DNA of 64,000 nucleotides from Phallusia mammillata (Eukaryota > Chordata > Ascidiacea > Phlebobranchia > Ascidiidae): positions 1-64,000 of the forward strand of contig QLIY01000694.1 in the NCBI GenBank assembly GCA_003260075.1, given 5' to 3'. Below the pieces are notes generated by a model. That model ran no database searches and had not been told where the DNA came from. It saw nothing but the letters and a program-made list of their open reading frames with translations. A program made the translations under genes and the position numbers. Positions 38,401 through 49,558 of the stretch are shown here, in pieces. Position 1 is the first letter of the stretch, and each line of letters begins with the position of its first letter.

Positions 38401-39263
38401 TCTGACATGTTTTTGTAGCATCTCATGAAGTTATTGAGCAAGTGATGATGGAAGCTGACGGTATCAGACCACGAACAAGCAGAATGGTCCACGAACGTCC
38501 TTCTAAGTCAATCGTCCTCCCTGTACAAATTGATGAACCCAAGGAAGCCAGATCCGAATCCACCTCAACCTACAGTCGCGAATCCACATCAGACGACAGC
38601 TGTGGCCGCGTAGACGATGACGCAATATACGCAAATGGTCGTCTTGTCACGTGGCCTCGGAATCGCGTGGCATCTGCGTCATCGGCGAGCAATACTTGGT
38701 CACGGCGGACGGCTGTACGAAAACACCACAGCGACCACCGACCTACCTCCGGATTTTACCGTCAGATGTCAGAGATCGAAGTATTGGAGGACTCAACGAA
38801 ACGCGACGCCGAGTTAGCGACGTCATCACGCAAGAGTAAACACGCAATGAAGCGTAGCGAGTCAAGGTCCAAGTTTTATGTGACTGTGGAAGGAGACGAA
38901 GGTTCGGGAAGTCTCTCGAAGCAATCAAGTTCTAGTTCGATGGAACCGATCCGTGAAGTTGGGAGCCCTCCGGTTTCGCCTGTAAAAAGTCCCTACCACC
39001 GCTCCTCTAGCGATCCCTGCATCCTTGAATATTCATCTTCCGTTGATGAAGTGTTCAAATCTCCTCCCAAAACGCGCCGCGAAAACACGAATCCTCAAAT
39101 TCTTGTTGAATGCCCGTCGCCTCGAAAAGTCGCGTTCAACTCAGGGTGGGATGACGTCACCATCAACGATTACGTCACCGCTGACGTAGGTGAAGACCAG
39201 TTGGATCTTCCGAAACCCCGTTCGCGTTCTTCAACGGCGGAAAGCGAAACAACTCATCTCTAA
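29448..39263 (+). CDS. RalGDS/RGL-type Ral guanine nucleotide exchange factor
   Basis: Eighteen exons join in phase: 29448-29927, 30206-30301, 30616-30806, 32077-32127, 32474-32688, 32913-33070, 33493-33687, 34272-34436, 34793-34969, 35504-35661, 35861-35950, 36219-36308, 36382-36442, 36773-36856, 36924-37038, 37208-37313, 37682-38112 and 38419-39263, giving 1235 residues. Domain order is: a Ser/Pro-rich N-terminus (1-160); a REM/RasGEF-N domain (about 165-345) starting EWGEERHNDVIYNVMLKRV; a RasGEF domain (about 395-630) with VVPHHCL, LKNFSSLRAVVSGLQ and PYLGSFLTDLTYLH; a linker; a Ras-association domain (about 737-810) with NDRTAAVIRKAL and VFYAMNSS. Such proteins bind active Ras through the RA domain and load GTP onto Ral. 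About 425 Ser/Arg-rich residues after the RA domain have no counterpart in vertebrate RalGDS or RGL proteins as I know them. The exon 1 donor (GTCCGT) is weak, and an upstream start is possible. Confidence 0.92.
30965..30988. repeat. TA microsatellite
   Basis: An uninterrupted TA repeat of about 24 bases in Ral-GEF intron 3. Confidence 0.9.
32207..32296 (-). tRNA. tRNA-Ile (UAU) with a short intron
   Basis: On the minus strand the 90 bases fold as a full tRNA. The acceptor stem is GCTCCAG paired with CTGGAGC, discriminator A at 32207. The D arm contains GGCGCAATCGGTTAGCGC, the anticodon stem is CCGTA/TGCGG with loop TTATA giving anticodon UAU, and the T arm is GTGAGTTCGAGCCTCAC. About 16 extra bases after position 37 are the intron typical of metazoan tRNA-Ile(UAU). 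It decodes AUA. A T4 run (complement of 32192-32195) about a dozen bases downstream could stop RNA polymerase III. The gene lies antisense in intron 4 of the Ral-GEF, with internal A and B boxes intact, so it is likely functional. Confidence 0.93.
33699..34018. repeat. G-run-linked local duplication (Ral-GEF intron 7)
   Basis: 33699-33848 is followed by ten G (33848-33857) and a second copy, about 33861-34018, differing at several bases. The G run replaces the point where copy two reads on into TAGGAAAATC. Confidence 0.9.
33935..34090 (-). mobile_element. tRNA-derived SINE fragment
   Basis: On the minus strand from about 34086 there is a tRNA-like head with an A box (TAGCTCAGTTTG) and a B box (GGTTCGAATCC, 34039-34049). 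The anticodon arm is missing, so it is not a working tRNA. Downstream, the tail motif with CGTACTGTGATTC (around 33941) recurs in the element at 42535-42640. A shared head-plus-tail structure at two sites supports a SINE family. Confidence 0.65.
36592..36773. repeat. G-run-linked duplication at the Ral-GEF exon 14 acceptor
   Basis: 36592-36674 is followed by a run of about twelve G (36674-36685), then a copy at about 36689-36773 that reads into exon 14. Both copies end at the same CGTTTTAG acceptor; only the second is followed by the exon. Confidence 0.9.
37562..37625. repeat. Dispersed repeat, relative of 2476-2656
   Basis: This piece of Ral-GEF intron 16 shares TATAGTCTT, GGCAACGAGCTGG, GATTCT and TTTTAAG in the same order and spacing as the repeat in IAP intron 1, 35 kb away. 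It is an old, unclassified interspersed element. Confidence 0.55.
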
Positions 39264-40332
39264 ACTCACTGAGAACGAAGTTTAGTAGGTTTTTGAAACA
39301 GCCACGTTTTGAAGTCTTAAAGCCTTTCACGAGTACACGTATCGAGTACTTTCAGGTGACTTATGACAAACAGTCGCGATTTTACATGTGTGCCAAACGT
39401 TATGTTGTTTGTTTTGTTGTTGTTCCCAAACTTTCTGTTCATAGGCAAATAGCATTAATTCGTCATTAGATTTCAAGCATATTGCAACAGTTCCAATAGA
39501 AGCAGGTGTTCCGTTAGTTACTTTATATACGTTGTAAAGTCAAATAACAGCAAAATTGCCTTGGCTCAGTAAGTTGTGTTACTGGTTCTTTATTTTCTAA
39601 CAGCATGTGGGTTATTGTATGTGAATGTTTTCTTGTCAAAGTTGTTGCAAAACCCGCTGTGTGCACTTTTCACTGCTTGCCGTGATTCGTTACTGTACCT
39701 TAAAATGCATCTTTCTCGTTGCCTTTAAACCCCAAGTGCAATAATAAACTGTTACCACTACACATGGTCTGTTCAAATAAAGTATAGGCAACCCAGGATG
39801 GGTTTCAAACAGTAAAACTTCAGTGAGTACGATCTACTCGAAGAAAGTTTTACCCGGCTAGTTACCAAACAGACATTTTCGGAGGATCCAGAGAGCTATT
39901 TAAATGGTTTGTACTATTTTATAATATCGAGTGGACTTTCAAGCTTATAGCACAAGGATGCTGCGCTCGTATTGAAAATAATATTTCAGTTAGAACTTAG
40001 CAGTCAACCTGACCAAAATGCGTTTTCAATTTACCCGACATCCTGACACACATATGGTCTGTCATCAATTCATATTTCAGTGGCATTGATTTGTGACATA
40101 TGTCACTTCATCATTGTGTGGCTGGCGCAAAGAAATGACAAATGTTCCAAACCTACCCCCGTTAACGTATAACATATTCAACAATGGTCGTTCCCGTTCA
40201 GCCAAACAATAACACAAAAAACGACAAAGGGCTTAAAAATAGAAGCTTTATTGATCAATAAAAAATGTAGCTACCGAAATAAAAATTAAATTGCAACTAA
40301 ACGCAGCACAGTGCAGAAAACAAAGAAGGGGT
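39264..40332. other. Convergent spacer with 3' UTRs and poly(A) signals
   Basis: The Ral-GEF (+) and DYNC2I2 (-) end tail to tail here. AATAAA at 39743-39748 and 39776-39781 could end the Ral-GEF transcript. No gene was seen in the remainder. Confidence 0.6.
40248..40253 (-). terminator. Poly(A) signal of DYNC2I2
   Basis: TTTATT on the plus strand reads AATAAA on the minus strand, about 80 bases after the DYNC2I2 stop codon. This is a normal distance for a short 3' UTR. Confidence 0.65.
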
Positions 40333-43300
40333 TCAATCCTCTGTCATTGCCTCATTCGCTATGCCATCAATAGCAGCTTGTTCGTCTTGTCCATTTCCCG
40401 CAGGCTCTACAAGACCTTCTCCGAGGCGCCACACGTGGACAGATTTTGAGCCGCTTGCAAACAGGTTTCGGCGTTTGCTGTTTGATTGCATGTGGTTTAC
40501 AGAACACGGCTTACCGTCGGCGCTGCAGCAAACAATAAATGTGATAAAAATGTTTTGTGATATTTCCACCTGAATTTGTGGGTCGTTCTATGAGTTTATA
40601 CAAAACTGTAAATTTCAATAGTAAGTATCAGCAGTAAATTGATTCTGCCAAGCATTACCAAATCTATGGCAATTCTCGTATTTGTCCTAAAAAGCTATTG
40701 TGTTTTAATCTGGAAATATACGTTTCCGACATTGTGGCATAAGTATTGTACGAATAAACGAAAACTATTGACATGCAAAAATCTCTTCGGAACGTTATAA
40801 CTATATCAGAAATGACTCTTTGCAAAGGAAATAAACACAATAGGGTTGTTTAAAGAGTTGAAAAATCTTCAAAAACTGATATTGATGGGCAGATATTGAC
40901 TAACTTTTGTTCAAAATCGTTTTGCTCTGTCGTCACAATTAAACACCTACCTCGTGACGTCACAGAAACTGACGCAGCGTGACGTGCGCAGATCACAAGC
41001 CTCAATTCTTCCACTCCCACCAGCCGCAAATATAATAGCTGGCCTCGTTGTTGACCAAAACGCACTGTACAGATAGTTTGAAGATCTTCCACTTACCGCC
41101 TCTTCTGGACGAATCTCGCGTAACGGACTTGCTTGCAGAGAGTGATATATTCTGCAAGTAAAAGTAAATAGGTGTAAGTAGTAAGTAAATTGTGAAGAGA
41201 CAACAGGAATCAGCTAGTGCTTCAGGGTGGTGACTGATGGATCAGTCCTCTCTTGTCAAATATCTAAATATAAGAGCGGCACATCATCAGATGGAAACCA
41301 TTGCTATGCCAGCCTAAGAGGCGAACTTAATATTTCTGTTTTTTTAAGATTACACTGATGCTAATCGTCTGCCGCTCTGGCGTATATTTATACATATAAA
41401 GTAAAAGTGGGAAGAGTGGAATTGAAACTTGGGCACTTGGCCAGCCAATGAGATTTTATCAGTTTACAAATCGCTACTTTCGGTTATGCCTTGGAACAAG
41501 TTTTAATATAAAGTCGACATAAGCAGTTTGTATAGCTCTGATTGACGTTTACAATTTATAAACACGTCTACATTTCTGCTAAATGATAACTGGTCCATAA
41601 AAAACGTAAAAAGACCTTTCGAAACAGAGACGAATTTTAAAATTTTGCACAGTTTTGAGTATTTTTTGTTTACATATACCAGTTTTGAAGAATGAACTGG
41701 CATGTGGGGGGGGGGTAAAGTCGACATAAGCAGTTTGTATAGCTCTGATTGACGTTTACAGTTTATAAACACGTCTACATTTCTGCTAATTGATTACTGC
41801 TCCATAAAAAACGAAAAAAGACGTTTTGAAACAGAGACAGATTTTAAAATTTTGCACACTTGTAAGTATTTTTTGTTTACATATACCAGTTTTGAAGAAT
41901 GAACTGGCATGTGTTTAATGATTAGGTTATGTTACGGCAGAACTCTTGCTAATAACTCCAGCATATTTTTTAGACCCTTATGCCAAGTTGACATATCAGC
42001 ATGTTTAAGTTTGTTAGCTTCAAGTCAGGAGTGGTTTGTCTATTTTACAAAAAAATCTTTTACAGGAAGTGTTACCTGCAAACTTGCTCGGTGGCACAAG
42101 TAAGGAAAAGGTGCCGATGAAAAGGAGACCACTCCACAGAATATACTGGGCCAACATGACTCTACACACAGTACAAAAGTTTTTGGCAATAATAGTCATA
42201 ACTTATAATCCAGCAGTTCAGAGAGGAGTTTACCTCATAAACAAATGTTATAGGGTTTGAATCATTGACTTCAGTTGAGCATTTCAGAACTGATCCATTT
42301 TCACATCCCACTATAACAGTTCCCATGGCAACTACATTAGTTTGTGTCTGAGTAGGATCATGGGGATCTCCCTTCATTGGACAGCAACTTGTGATGCCCA
42401 CTGAACCATGACCCTTCATGCCAACTCGTCTGGAAAAAGAAGGTTTTGTTCAAAAATGTATAGCAGGGAAACCAACAGGTCATGCTTGAAATCGTTTGTG
42501 TTTGGTAATGTTTATGGCTCGCAAAATATATAACCACAGAATTCACAGTACGCCAGGGCCATTGAAGGCTTTCCAACCCACGACAGGACTCTTTCCGGGA
42601 CTCGCGCTCTACTAACTGAGTTACGCGGGCTCAGTGGAGAATCCGCCGCAAGTTTAATTACAAGCACCGTTACCCGCCTGTCGGCTTCATAGCAGGGGAT
42701 CGCCAAATTCAGTTAAGATGAACATAAATTCATAACTCGGACCACAGAGATATAATTTATTTTAGGGTGGTAGTGTTGAATATATACATATATTTAATAC
42801 CTTGGCAAGTTTGCTCCCCTTATCTTCATGTGCTTCTCAGTTTTTAGTGGTTCAGTTTCTTTGCCCTTAAGATTGAAATCACTATTAGGCTATCTAACCA
42901 ATGTGAGTTACACTATTTATTGCACACCTTTCGCCATTTCCACACAATCATATCACCATCAGTGCTGCTTGACAAAACCTCCAAGTACCTACATAAAGAG
43001 TGATATGTTTTTTTTATGTACAAAATGTGATTATCAAATAGTGCAACATACTTTGCGCTGGAACTTTGCATCCAACAAATGCATGTGACAGGATCAGCAT
43101 GGGAAGTTTCACTGTAAATAACCTCATCCTTGGCCAAATCCCACAACACAACCAATCCGGAGTACAAACCAGCTATAAAGGATATTCCAAATACAATTAA
43201 GAAGAATCAAAGCTAAACATTTTGCCAAACACGAACATTTTCAATTTTAGAAATTTGCAACTGCCCAATTAAAAAAGAGCTAGTCAATCTTTTAATGTCC

Positions 43301-45369
43301 CCACAATACATGAGGTACATTGTGAGCATTTTTTGTATTCTACATAGCGTATATGTGAAAAAGAAGTTTTCTGGCACAGAAAGTTACTTTGCAATGGCAA
43401 TAAAAGATAAAAACTTTTAAAATCATTCATTTTAGGATATTTTAGGTGAATATAATAGGTCTTGACTCTTGATTCATGTTTTCATAAACCAACTACCTGC
43501 AATATATCCTGCAAGTTCTGGATGACAGGAAATTGTTTGAACACAACTCTCCAGCTCCAACTTTTGATCACAGGCGTTGGGATTAATTTTTGATCTATCA
43601 AGGTTCCATAATCCAATATATGATCTAAAAACAAGATCAGGTTTAGAAAAATGTCTGGAAGAACGAAATGTCTTGAATGAAGTTCATTAAAAAAGTCAGT
43701 ATTCAGACATCATACAAACCTTTGATCACTCCAGGCAAGGTTTTCATTGGTCCCATAAGCAACAGCCAGAGTAGCACCTGAACTTGTCCAAGACAAACAT
43801 GTTACTTCAAAGCCATGATCTTCAATACCAGAATCTTGAGTAACAGAAAAGTGTTGGTTATTTTATAAAATCCGAGAAATCCACTGTGTTGTAACATAAC
43901 TGCAAAAAATCAATCTTTACCTTGGCTACTGATGCTTTTGTCATTCAAAACATGCTCGCAAATAATGTGGTTTTCTGAAGCTCCATATTTCGCTTTCATT
44001 ATTCCTTTGTACAGGCCACTGCTTAAATTGTTGATTTTAATCTGCCTATAAAACAAAGAACCCGTGACATGCATTGTCAAAGTGTGGCTAACATATCATT
44101 ATCTTTTGGAACTGAGCACCATACTGAAATAACCTGTTAAAAATGACATAAAAATGCGGTGGTGGTGGAGATTTAGATTTTCAGTTTAAAATACAGAACA
44201 GTGCTTTGGTGGAACAGTTTGCATTTGAAAATACTCACTTGGACACAATTGGCTCTGCTATTCGAAGAAACTGAATCAGAGCAGGGATGTCAACATTCTC
44301 ATTTTCATTGTTCTGTGAGCTCATCATCATATCAAGCATGGATTCAGTTTGACACTCAACATGCCTTGGTTTTCGTGATTGTGTTTGGACTTCATATGTA
44401 AGAATTTCACTAAAATACAAAAGTATATTTTGATGGGTAAGTTTTGATGCATTTCCAAATTATTGAACATTATTTTTAAGTTTTATAAAGTCATTAGGAT
44501 TTTAAAACAAGGAAAAATTTAATTCAAAACAATATTTCACCTAACAGCAAGATAAGTGGCATCCAAAATAGGAAGATACAATGGCAGTTGAACAAAAATC
44601 TGCTTACATTTATTATTTTCACACCAAGGGGAATTGTTGTATCTCACAATTTTAAATACTATTCACTATTACGTCTATTTCAACAGTTTTGAGCAAAAAA
44701 TACATTTGACTACCAAAATATAAATGGAGACATTATATATTTGTTGTCATGCAATTATATATTTCAAAGTTGTAGGGGGGGGGGGTTTACCAAAATATAA
44801 ATGTAGACATTATATATTTGTTGTCATGCAATTATATATTTCAAAGTTGTAGTCTTTACAAGCGACTTGACAGAAAGAAGCATATGTTTAAATACTGAGA
44901 GGTTTAAAAGCCAAAGATTGAATAGTACAAAAGCAGAAAAAAGATGTTCTTTAAAACTAAATGAATATAATTAGTGACAAATTCAAATTAATGTGTTTTA
45001 ATATTGGTTAAGTTAAAATCAATGTTTGTTGAAAAAAGTGTATTGTACTGTGCGTAGAGTCAAAATGTGTTTTGTTGTGACAACGGGTCAACAGACCGTT
45101 TAAAAATCATGCGCTTAAATAATTGCAATATTTATTGATTATCTACTGAAACGCACGTGCTTCAATCGATATAATGCTATAATCACTTGCGATTTGTATT
45201 GTAATTTGTAAAGAACACATTCTGTAGCGCTAATGTTGTTCAAACGGTTCAATCATGCATGACGGCCTATCACACAGTACCTCGTCTGTGATCCATTTTC
45301 CCGTAGCTTCTTGTGCGTCTTCCAATTAGACAAAAACCCAGTCGTTTCGCTTGAAAAATCCTCAAACAT
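40333..45369 (-). CDS. DYNC2I2: Dynein 2 intermediate chain 2 (WDR34)
   Basis: Twelve minus-strand exons, in coding order: 45281-45369, 44239-44409, 43921-44045, 43720-43834, 43497-43624, 43052-43172, 42928-42988, 42801-42889, 42234-42429, 42076-42161, 40951-41151 and 40333-40522, giving 523 residues, close to the human protein's 536 as I recall it. The N-terminus contains HVECQTES and VDIPALIQFLRIAEPIV, matching the QTE and light-chain-binding region. WD repeats follow: AGLYSGLVVLWDL, VLSSSTDGDMIVWKWRK, VGCENGSVLKCS, GPVYSVEWSPFHRHLFL, STTRPAIIFAAGGSGR and FASGSKSVHVWRLGEG. The protein is part of cytoplasmic dynein-2, the retrograde intraflagellar-transport motor in cilia. It is divergent from SET, sharing a 458-bp interval with an X-box-like RFX site. 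One intron holds a G-run duplication and another holds a SINE fragment. Confidence 0.9.
41509..41912. repeat. G-run-linked local duplication (DYNC2I2 intron)
   Basis: About 197 bp (41509-41705) is followed by ten G (41706-41715) and a copy at 41716-41912 with several differences. It is among the longest overlap units in the window. It lies between exons 10 and 11. Confidence 0.9.
42535..42640 (-). mobile_element. tRNA-derived SINE fragment, second copy
   Basis: The minus strand has a tRNA-like head (GCGTAACTCAGTTAGTAGAG, then GTCGTGGGTT) with a degenerate B box, followed by the same CGTACTGTGAATTC tail motif as the 33935-34090 copy. It sits in sense orientation in the intron between DYNC2I2 exons 8 and 9. 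Confidence 0.6.
44709..44852. repeat. G-run-linked local duplication (DYNC2I2 intron 1)
   Basis: 44709-44774 is followed by eleven G (44775-44785) and a nearly identical copy to 44852. Confidence 0.9.
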
Positions 45370-45827
45370 TGTAAAATAACACAATTTTATCTCGTTGCAA
45401 AATAGGAACTGCAAACAACTAGAAATGCTGGATTTTTTGACGTGAACAGGTCGAATTTCACAGGACAGCAGTCACGGCGCAAGCACATTGTTAACTGACG
45501 CGCGAATTTCAGTTCACAGCCCCGGCACCTCCGCGAAGAGAATGAAAGAAACTAACTTGCTCCGAAAGGGCGGCGCGTCAGTCTGTTGCCGATGAGCAAC
45601 CAATCGCAGGCGGCAATTTCATGGTGAACGTATTCTCGACCAATGGGAAACTACAATCACAAGAAGAAAGAAGTAAACAAAAAGGAGAGACGTAGGATAA
45701 TTTTCACGCGCACAGCGCTGCCGTGAGGGTTTGCTCGACTAGCGCAGTCAGCATCAGACACCGAGTTCATCCGGACCGAGTGTTTCGAAATACGTTGGTT
45801 TTCGCTGAGGATATAAATTAGCGCAAA
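45370..45827. promoter_or_regulatory. Bidirectional promoter region, DYNC2I2 and SET
   Basis: The start codons of the divergent genes are 458 bp apart. The interval contains CCAAT at 45600-45604 and 45640-45644 and an X-box-like pair of half sites, GTTGCC and AGCAAC (45585-45600), separated by four bases instead of the usual one to three. RFX factors drive many ciliary genes through X-boxes, which fits DYNC2I2. Transcription starts cannot be placed from sequence alone. Confidence 0.6.
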
Positions 45828-47739
45828 ATGTCTACTAAAGCGACAGCAAAAAAGCAAAAAGTGGAATGCGAGAAAGACGGGATCAGTAATGGACCAGGTA
45901 ATTTTGTTTGTGTGAAAAATAATTCCAAGTCGGTTTATGACTTTATGTTTTCCGTGCACGGAAATACGACTTATACAAAGTGTATATTTTTTTGACCGCA
46001 ATTAAACACGTTCTGTGTCAGTAAAGTATTTTTTAAAATTTGCATTAGTATTGTACAGTGTTAAATACTGTGTCATAGTTTGAGATTTGTATAGATCGAA
46101 ATTTGCGTCAATTGTGATTGTGATTGTTACCTTAGCGAACAATCGTTTCGCGTAGCGCGGCGCGTGGTCGTGAACATTCACGTGCCATGCGTTACAAATA
46201 GCGCCCACTTGCGGCGAACTAAATTGTGTATATTTATTCGTATATTCTATGCTGTCCGAAATTTTTGATAGCAGTAAGAACATCAACAACAATTTTTGTT
46301 TTTAGATGCTCAAGCACAGGATGCTATAGAAAAAATTGATGAGCTTCAAAACGAAATAGACAGACTAAATGAGCAAGCAAGTGAAGAGATTTTAAAAGTT
46401 GAACAGAAATATATACGATTAAGGTAAAAGTTTAGTTTTATGTGCTTTATATGAATTTGTTTTTTATTTATTGCTTTAAAATTGGTATTTAAAATAACTG
46501 TAAATTTGTTGTAACGCATTTCTTTGTTACAGATGGCCTCATTTCCAAAAGCGATCACTGTTGATTGAGAAAATTCCAAATTTTTGGGTTACAACATTCA
46601 TTAATCATCCACAAATATCAGCTTTGCTTGATGAAGACGATGAAGATGCACTTCATTATCTCACGAAAGTCGAAGTCCATGAAATAGATGACCTCAAAGC
46701 TGGATACACAATAAGCTTTGTAAGTGTTTGTTTAAAAACAATACAATCTACAAATTTTCTGCTTCTGAAAATATCCAACATGATATGACCAAAAATGGCG
46801 TTTAATGGCATAGTGATTAAATATTTTTGTAAACAAAGGTTTAACAATCCCTATTCCCTTGCAGCATTTTGCCGAGAATGAATATTTTGAAAATGATGTA
46901 ATTTCCAAAGAATTTCACATGAATGAAAACGGAGACCCTTCGTCAACTTCTACACCAATCCGATGGAAGGAAGGAAAGGTTTGTATACAACTATACCATG
47001 TTTACCACCCAATAAGTGTGAGTTTTATTGACCCAAACTCCTGTTACTTGTAGGATCTTACAAAACGGGAAACTCAAAATAATGTCAAAGGGAAGCGAAA
47101 ACATGAAGAACCAGAGAGCTTTTTCAGGTTTGTCTGCAATTGTTTAGCACCAAATTTCAGCTTTACAAGAATTTTTATTCTTAGTTGGTTCAATGACCCC
47201 GGTGATGCTGGTGCTGATGAGCTTGGCGAGGTGATAAAGGATGACATCTGGCCCAATCCCTTACAGTATTACCTGGTGCCAGAAGGCGACCTTGAAGATG
47301 ATGAAGATGACGATGAGGAAATTGATGATGAAGAGGGATTAGATGATATTGATGAGGATGTGGAAGGTGATGATGATGAAGATGATGTGGAAGGGGCAGA
47401 GGTACATAATTAGATTTGTATATTAATGAGTTTATTTACTTTGATCAGTTTCAATGCAAGCTTTGGACTAAAGGACAGTTTGTTTGATAAAACCTTGGGG
47501 TATGTTGCAAAAAATGCTGAATGGTATTTAGCATATATGCTGTCCATGACTTTGTCAAAAAAGAAATGTTTAATTAAGAGACTTTTTGTTGGTTATTCTT
47601 GGATAGAAAGTTCAAGTTTGTATGTGATAGGATTCTGTTTTATGAGGATTTGCAGTAAATTTATGGATCTGTTTGTGTAGAATTCATCTTGAATGATTTT
47701 GTTGCAATTTTTCTCTCTTTTTTGCAGGATGAAGACTGA
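45828..47739 (+). CDS. SET: SET / I2PP2A nucleosome-assembly-family histone chaperone
   Basis: Seven exons join in phase: 45828-45897, 46306-46423, 46533-46719, 46865-46978, 47054-47127, 47185-47401 and 47728-47739, giving 263 residues. The protein follows vertebrate SET closely: a dimerisation helix ([20 protein letters not shown]), then [19 protein letters not shown], the earmuff domain with [14 protein letters not shown], and [19 protein letters not shown] before a strongly acidic tail (about 219-263). SET binds histones, inhibits PP2A and blocks histone acetylation in the nucleus. The last exon is tiny, coding DED and the stop. Reading through its donor would instead end at 47413 with VHN, a possible alternative end. 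A poly(A) signal candidate is ATTAAA at 47880-47885. Confidence 0.95.
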
Positions 47740-49558
47740 TAAGATGAAAAGTAAAAACCCAACCGGACCAAATCATGACTTTTATACCCTTTCTATTGTT
47801 CAGGAATTGGGCAACCAATTTCCTTTGCTCTGTGTCCTGAACAACTCCCTGCCAATCTATTTGTACTCTATTAAAGTTTCTAAGTGTTTCGTTCAGTGAC
47901 AGTCTCGTTAACTGTACAAAATTGGCCATTTTTGAGGTGTCAGTTTGGAAAAAAGTTGCTTGTTTTCGTTTGGCATGTTCCTTTTAGTCTCGTCAAAAGC
48001 TGTCGAGAAATAAACATCAATTTCAAGTAAAGTGATGCGTAAGAGAAGCTTTGATTCGGAAGACTTAATGTTTCATGTCGTATCGTAATAGAGCATGATA
48101 CTAGAAAACAGTAAAAGCGGCAAAGCAGGATCGGTTGACTATAGTAAGAATATATTGCCCAGGTGTTAGCGTAACGGAAAACTAAAGACCTTGCATGTCA
48201 TGAAACCTTTCAAGTTTAGACAGGTTTTCCCCATAATTGCGACAAGGGTTCTTAACTGTTTTGTCTCGTTTACTGCAGCAGTCCATTTTTCGACATTTTG
48301 CTTTGTTTTTCTAATCTATTCGAAGCTTGTCCCTTTGCAAATATGAATGCGTAGTTTTTGCATGACAAAGTAGAAAACCGCAAACACTTTAAAATGTAGA
48401 TGTTACCTCGCCTTCTGTTGCACTGGAAATTTTGAAAGAACCGGTTTGCAGGAGGACAACCGTTGGTGTGTTTTTAAAACAAAAGGGCGTTGAAAACTTA
48501 CAACTTCAGAGTATATTCAGTTGGCGCTACAAAACATTTCAGAGGTTACTTCGTAGAAAACAGCGTAGCATATGTAAAGACTGATTTAACTTAGGAGGTA
48601 ATAGCGTCTGTGCTATAATGGCAAACATGCAGGTTTGTCTTTGTCAGTAGAAATCATGTCACAACAGCATAGGCCTACAGTAGCAAAGAAATTGGTCGAG
48701 AATCACAGTAACATACTGTTATGAATAAACATTTTTATTCTAGATAAGTTTTGTGGTCATGCAAAGTAGTCTACCCTGGCGTCAAGCAGAGTCATAGTTG
48801 TATGTACCCTTTTTTGACGGCAAGGACATGCAATTGCACTTTATTAAACTGGTCTTCGGAATTCACAGGTCGGCGAGAATAAATAAGGAAAACACTTTTT
48901 AATTCCAGTCTCGGGGTGCAAATTGTCCACCTAAAACGCAAAATAGCCTATTTAGTACACCAAAACCAACCTCTTTCGCCCACGCGGTAGTAGTCTGTTT
49001 GCGAGAGGTTTGCTGCGAATGAATGCAATTTACTGGCAAAGCGGGTAGTAAGTTTTATACCAGATTGGGATGCTGTTTGTTAAAACGGGCTATAAACCTA
49101 ATTGGCTACCCGAGTGGGCGCAGTATATGGTCCCGATTTATTTTGGGGTTGAGTTGAGTTTTTTTTGCTCATATACTAACTTTTTGGTTATCTTTGCACC
49201 TACCTTGCTACCACGGTGGGTCGTTTGAGTGCCACTTTATAAATCCTTTTTAGGCTACCACTTAAAACGATATGATGGAGTCATTTCCGATTTCCTCCAG
49301 GTGGCGGTGCTTCCATGCAGAAGAACGTTTGTAAACAAACACACGTGATAATGATGTGATGACACGATTGTTGCCCACGGTCGTCTTATGCCAGTTTACA
49401 GTTGATTTGATTTCAGTTTTTAGATAGATATGTACTCAAATATAAACTTTTTACGTAGGTTTCCCAGTAGAAATGCCTAAAATATAATTAACAGCAGCTA
49501 TTTGGTTTTGGTAGCCACAGTAGTAATAGCTAGTTGCTGTAAGTATAGGAGATCCAAA
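47740..49558. other. Spacer between SET and MROH1
   Basis: It holds the SET 3' UTR (ATTAAA at 47880; AATAAA near 48008) and presumably the MROH1 promoter. No exon or recognisable repeat was seen. Confidence 0.5.

Noticed and set aside
40951-40970. TGACGTCA at the DYNC2I2 exon 11 edge as a regulatory CRE
   Set aside because: It lies in coding sequence, as do similar matches in Ral-GEF exon 18, so it was not counted with the non-coding cluster.
45657-46001. 114-residue minus-strand frame overlapping SET exon 1
   Set aside because: It is antisense to the SET 5' region and its first intron; SET is unambiguous and the frame has no family match.
47402-47413. SET ending at 47413 with VHN as the main stop
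   Set aside because: The in-phase donor at 47402 and the small exon 47728-47739 give the family-typical acidic DED end. Read-through is kept only as an alternative.
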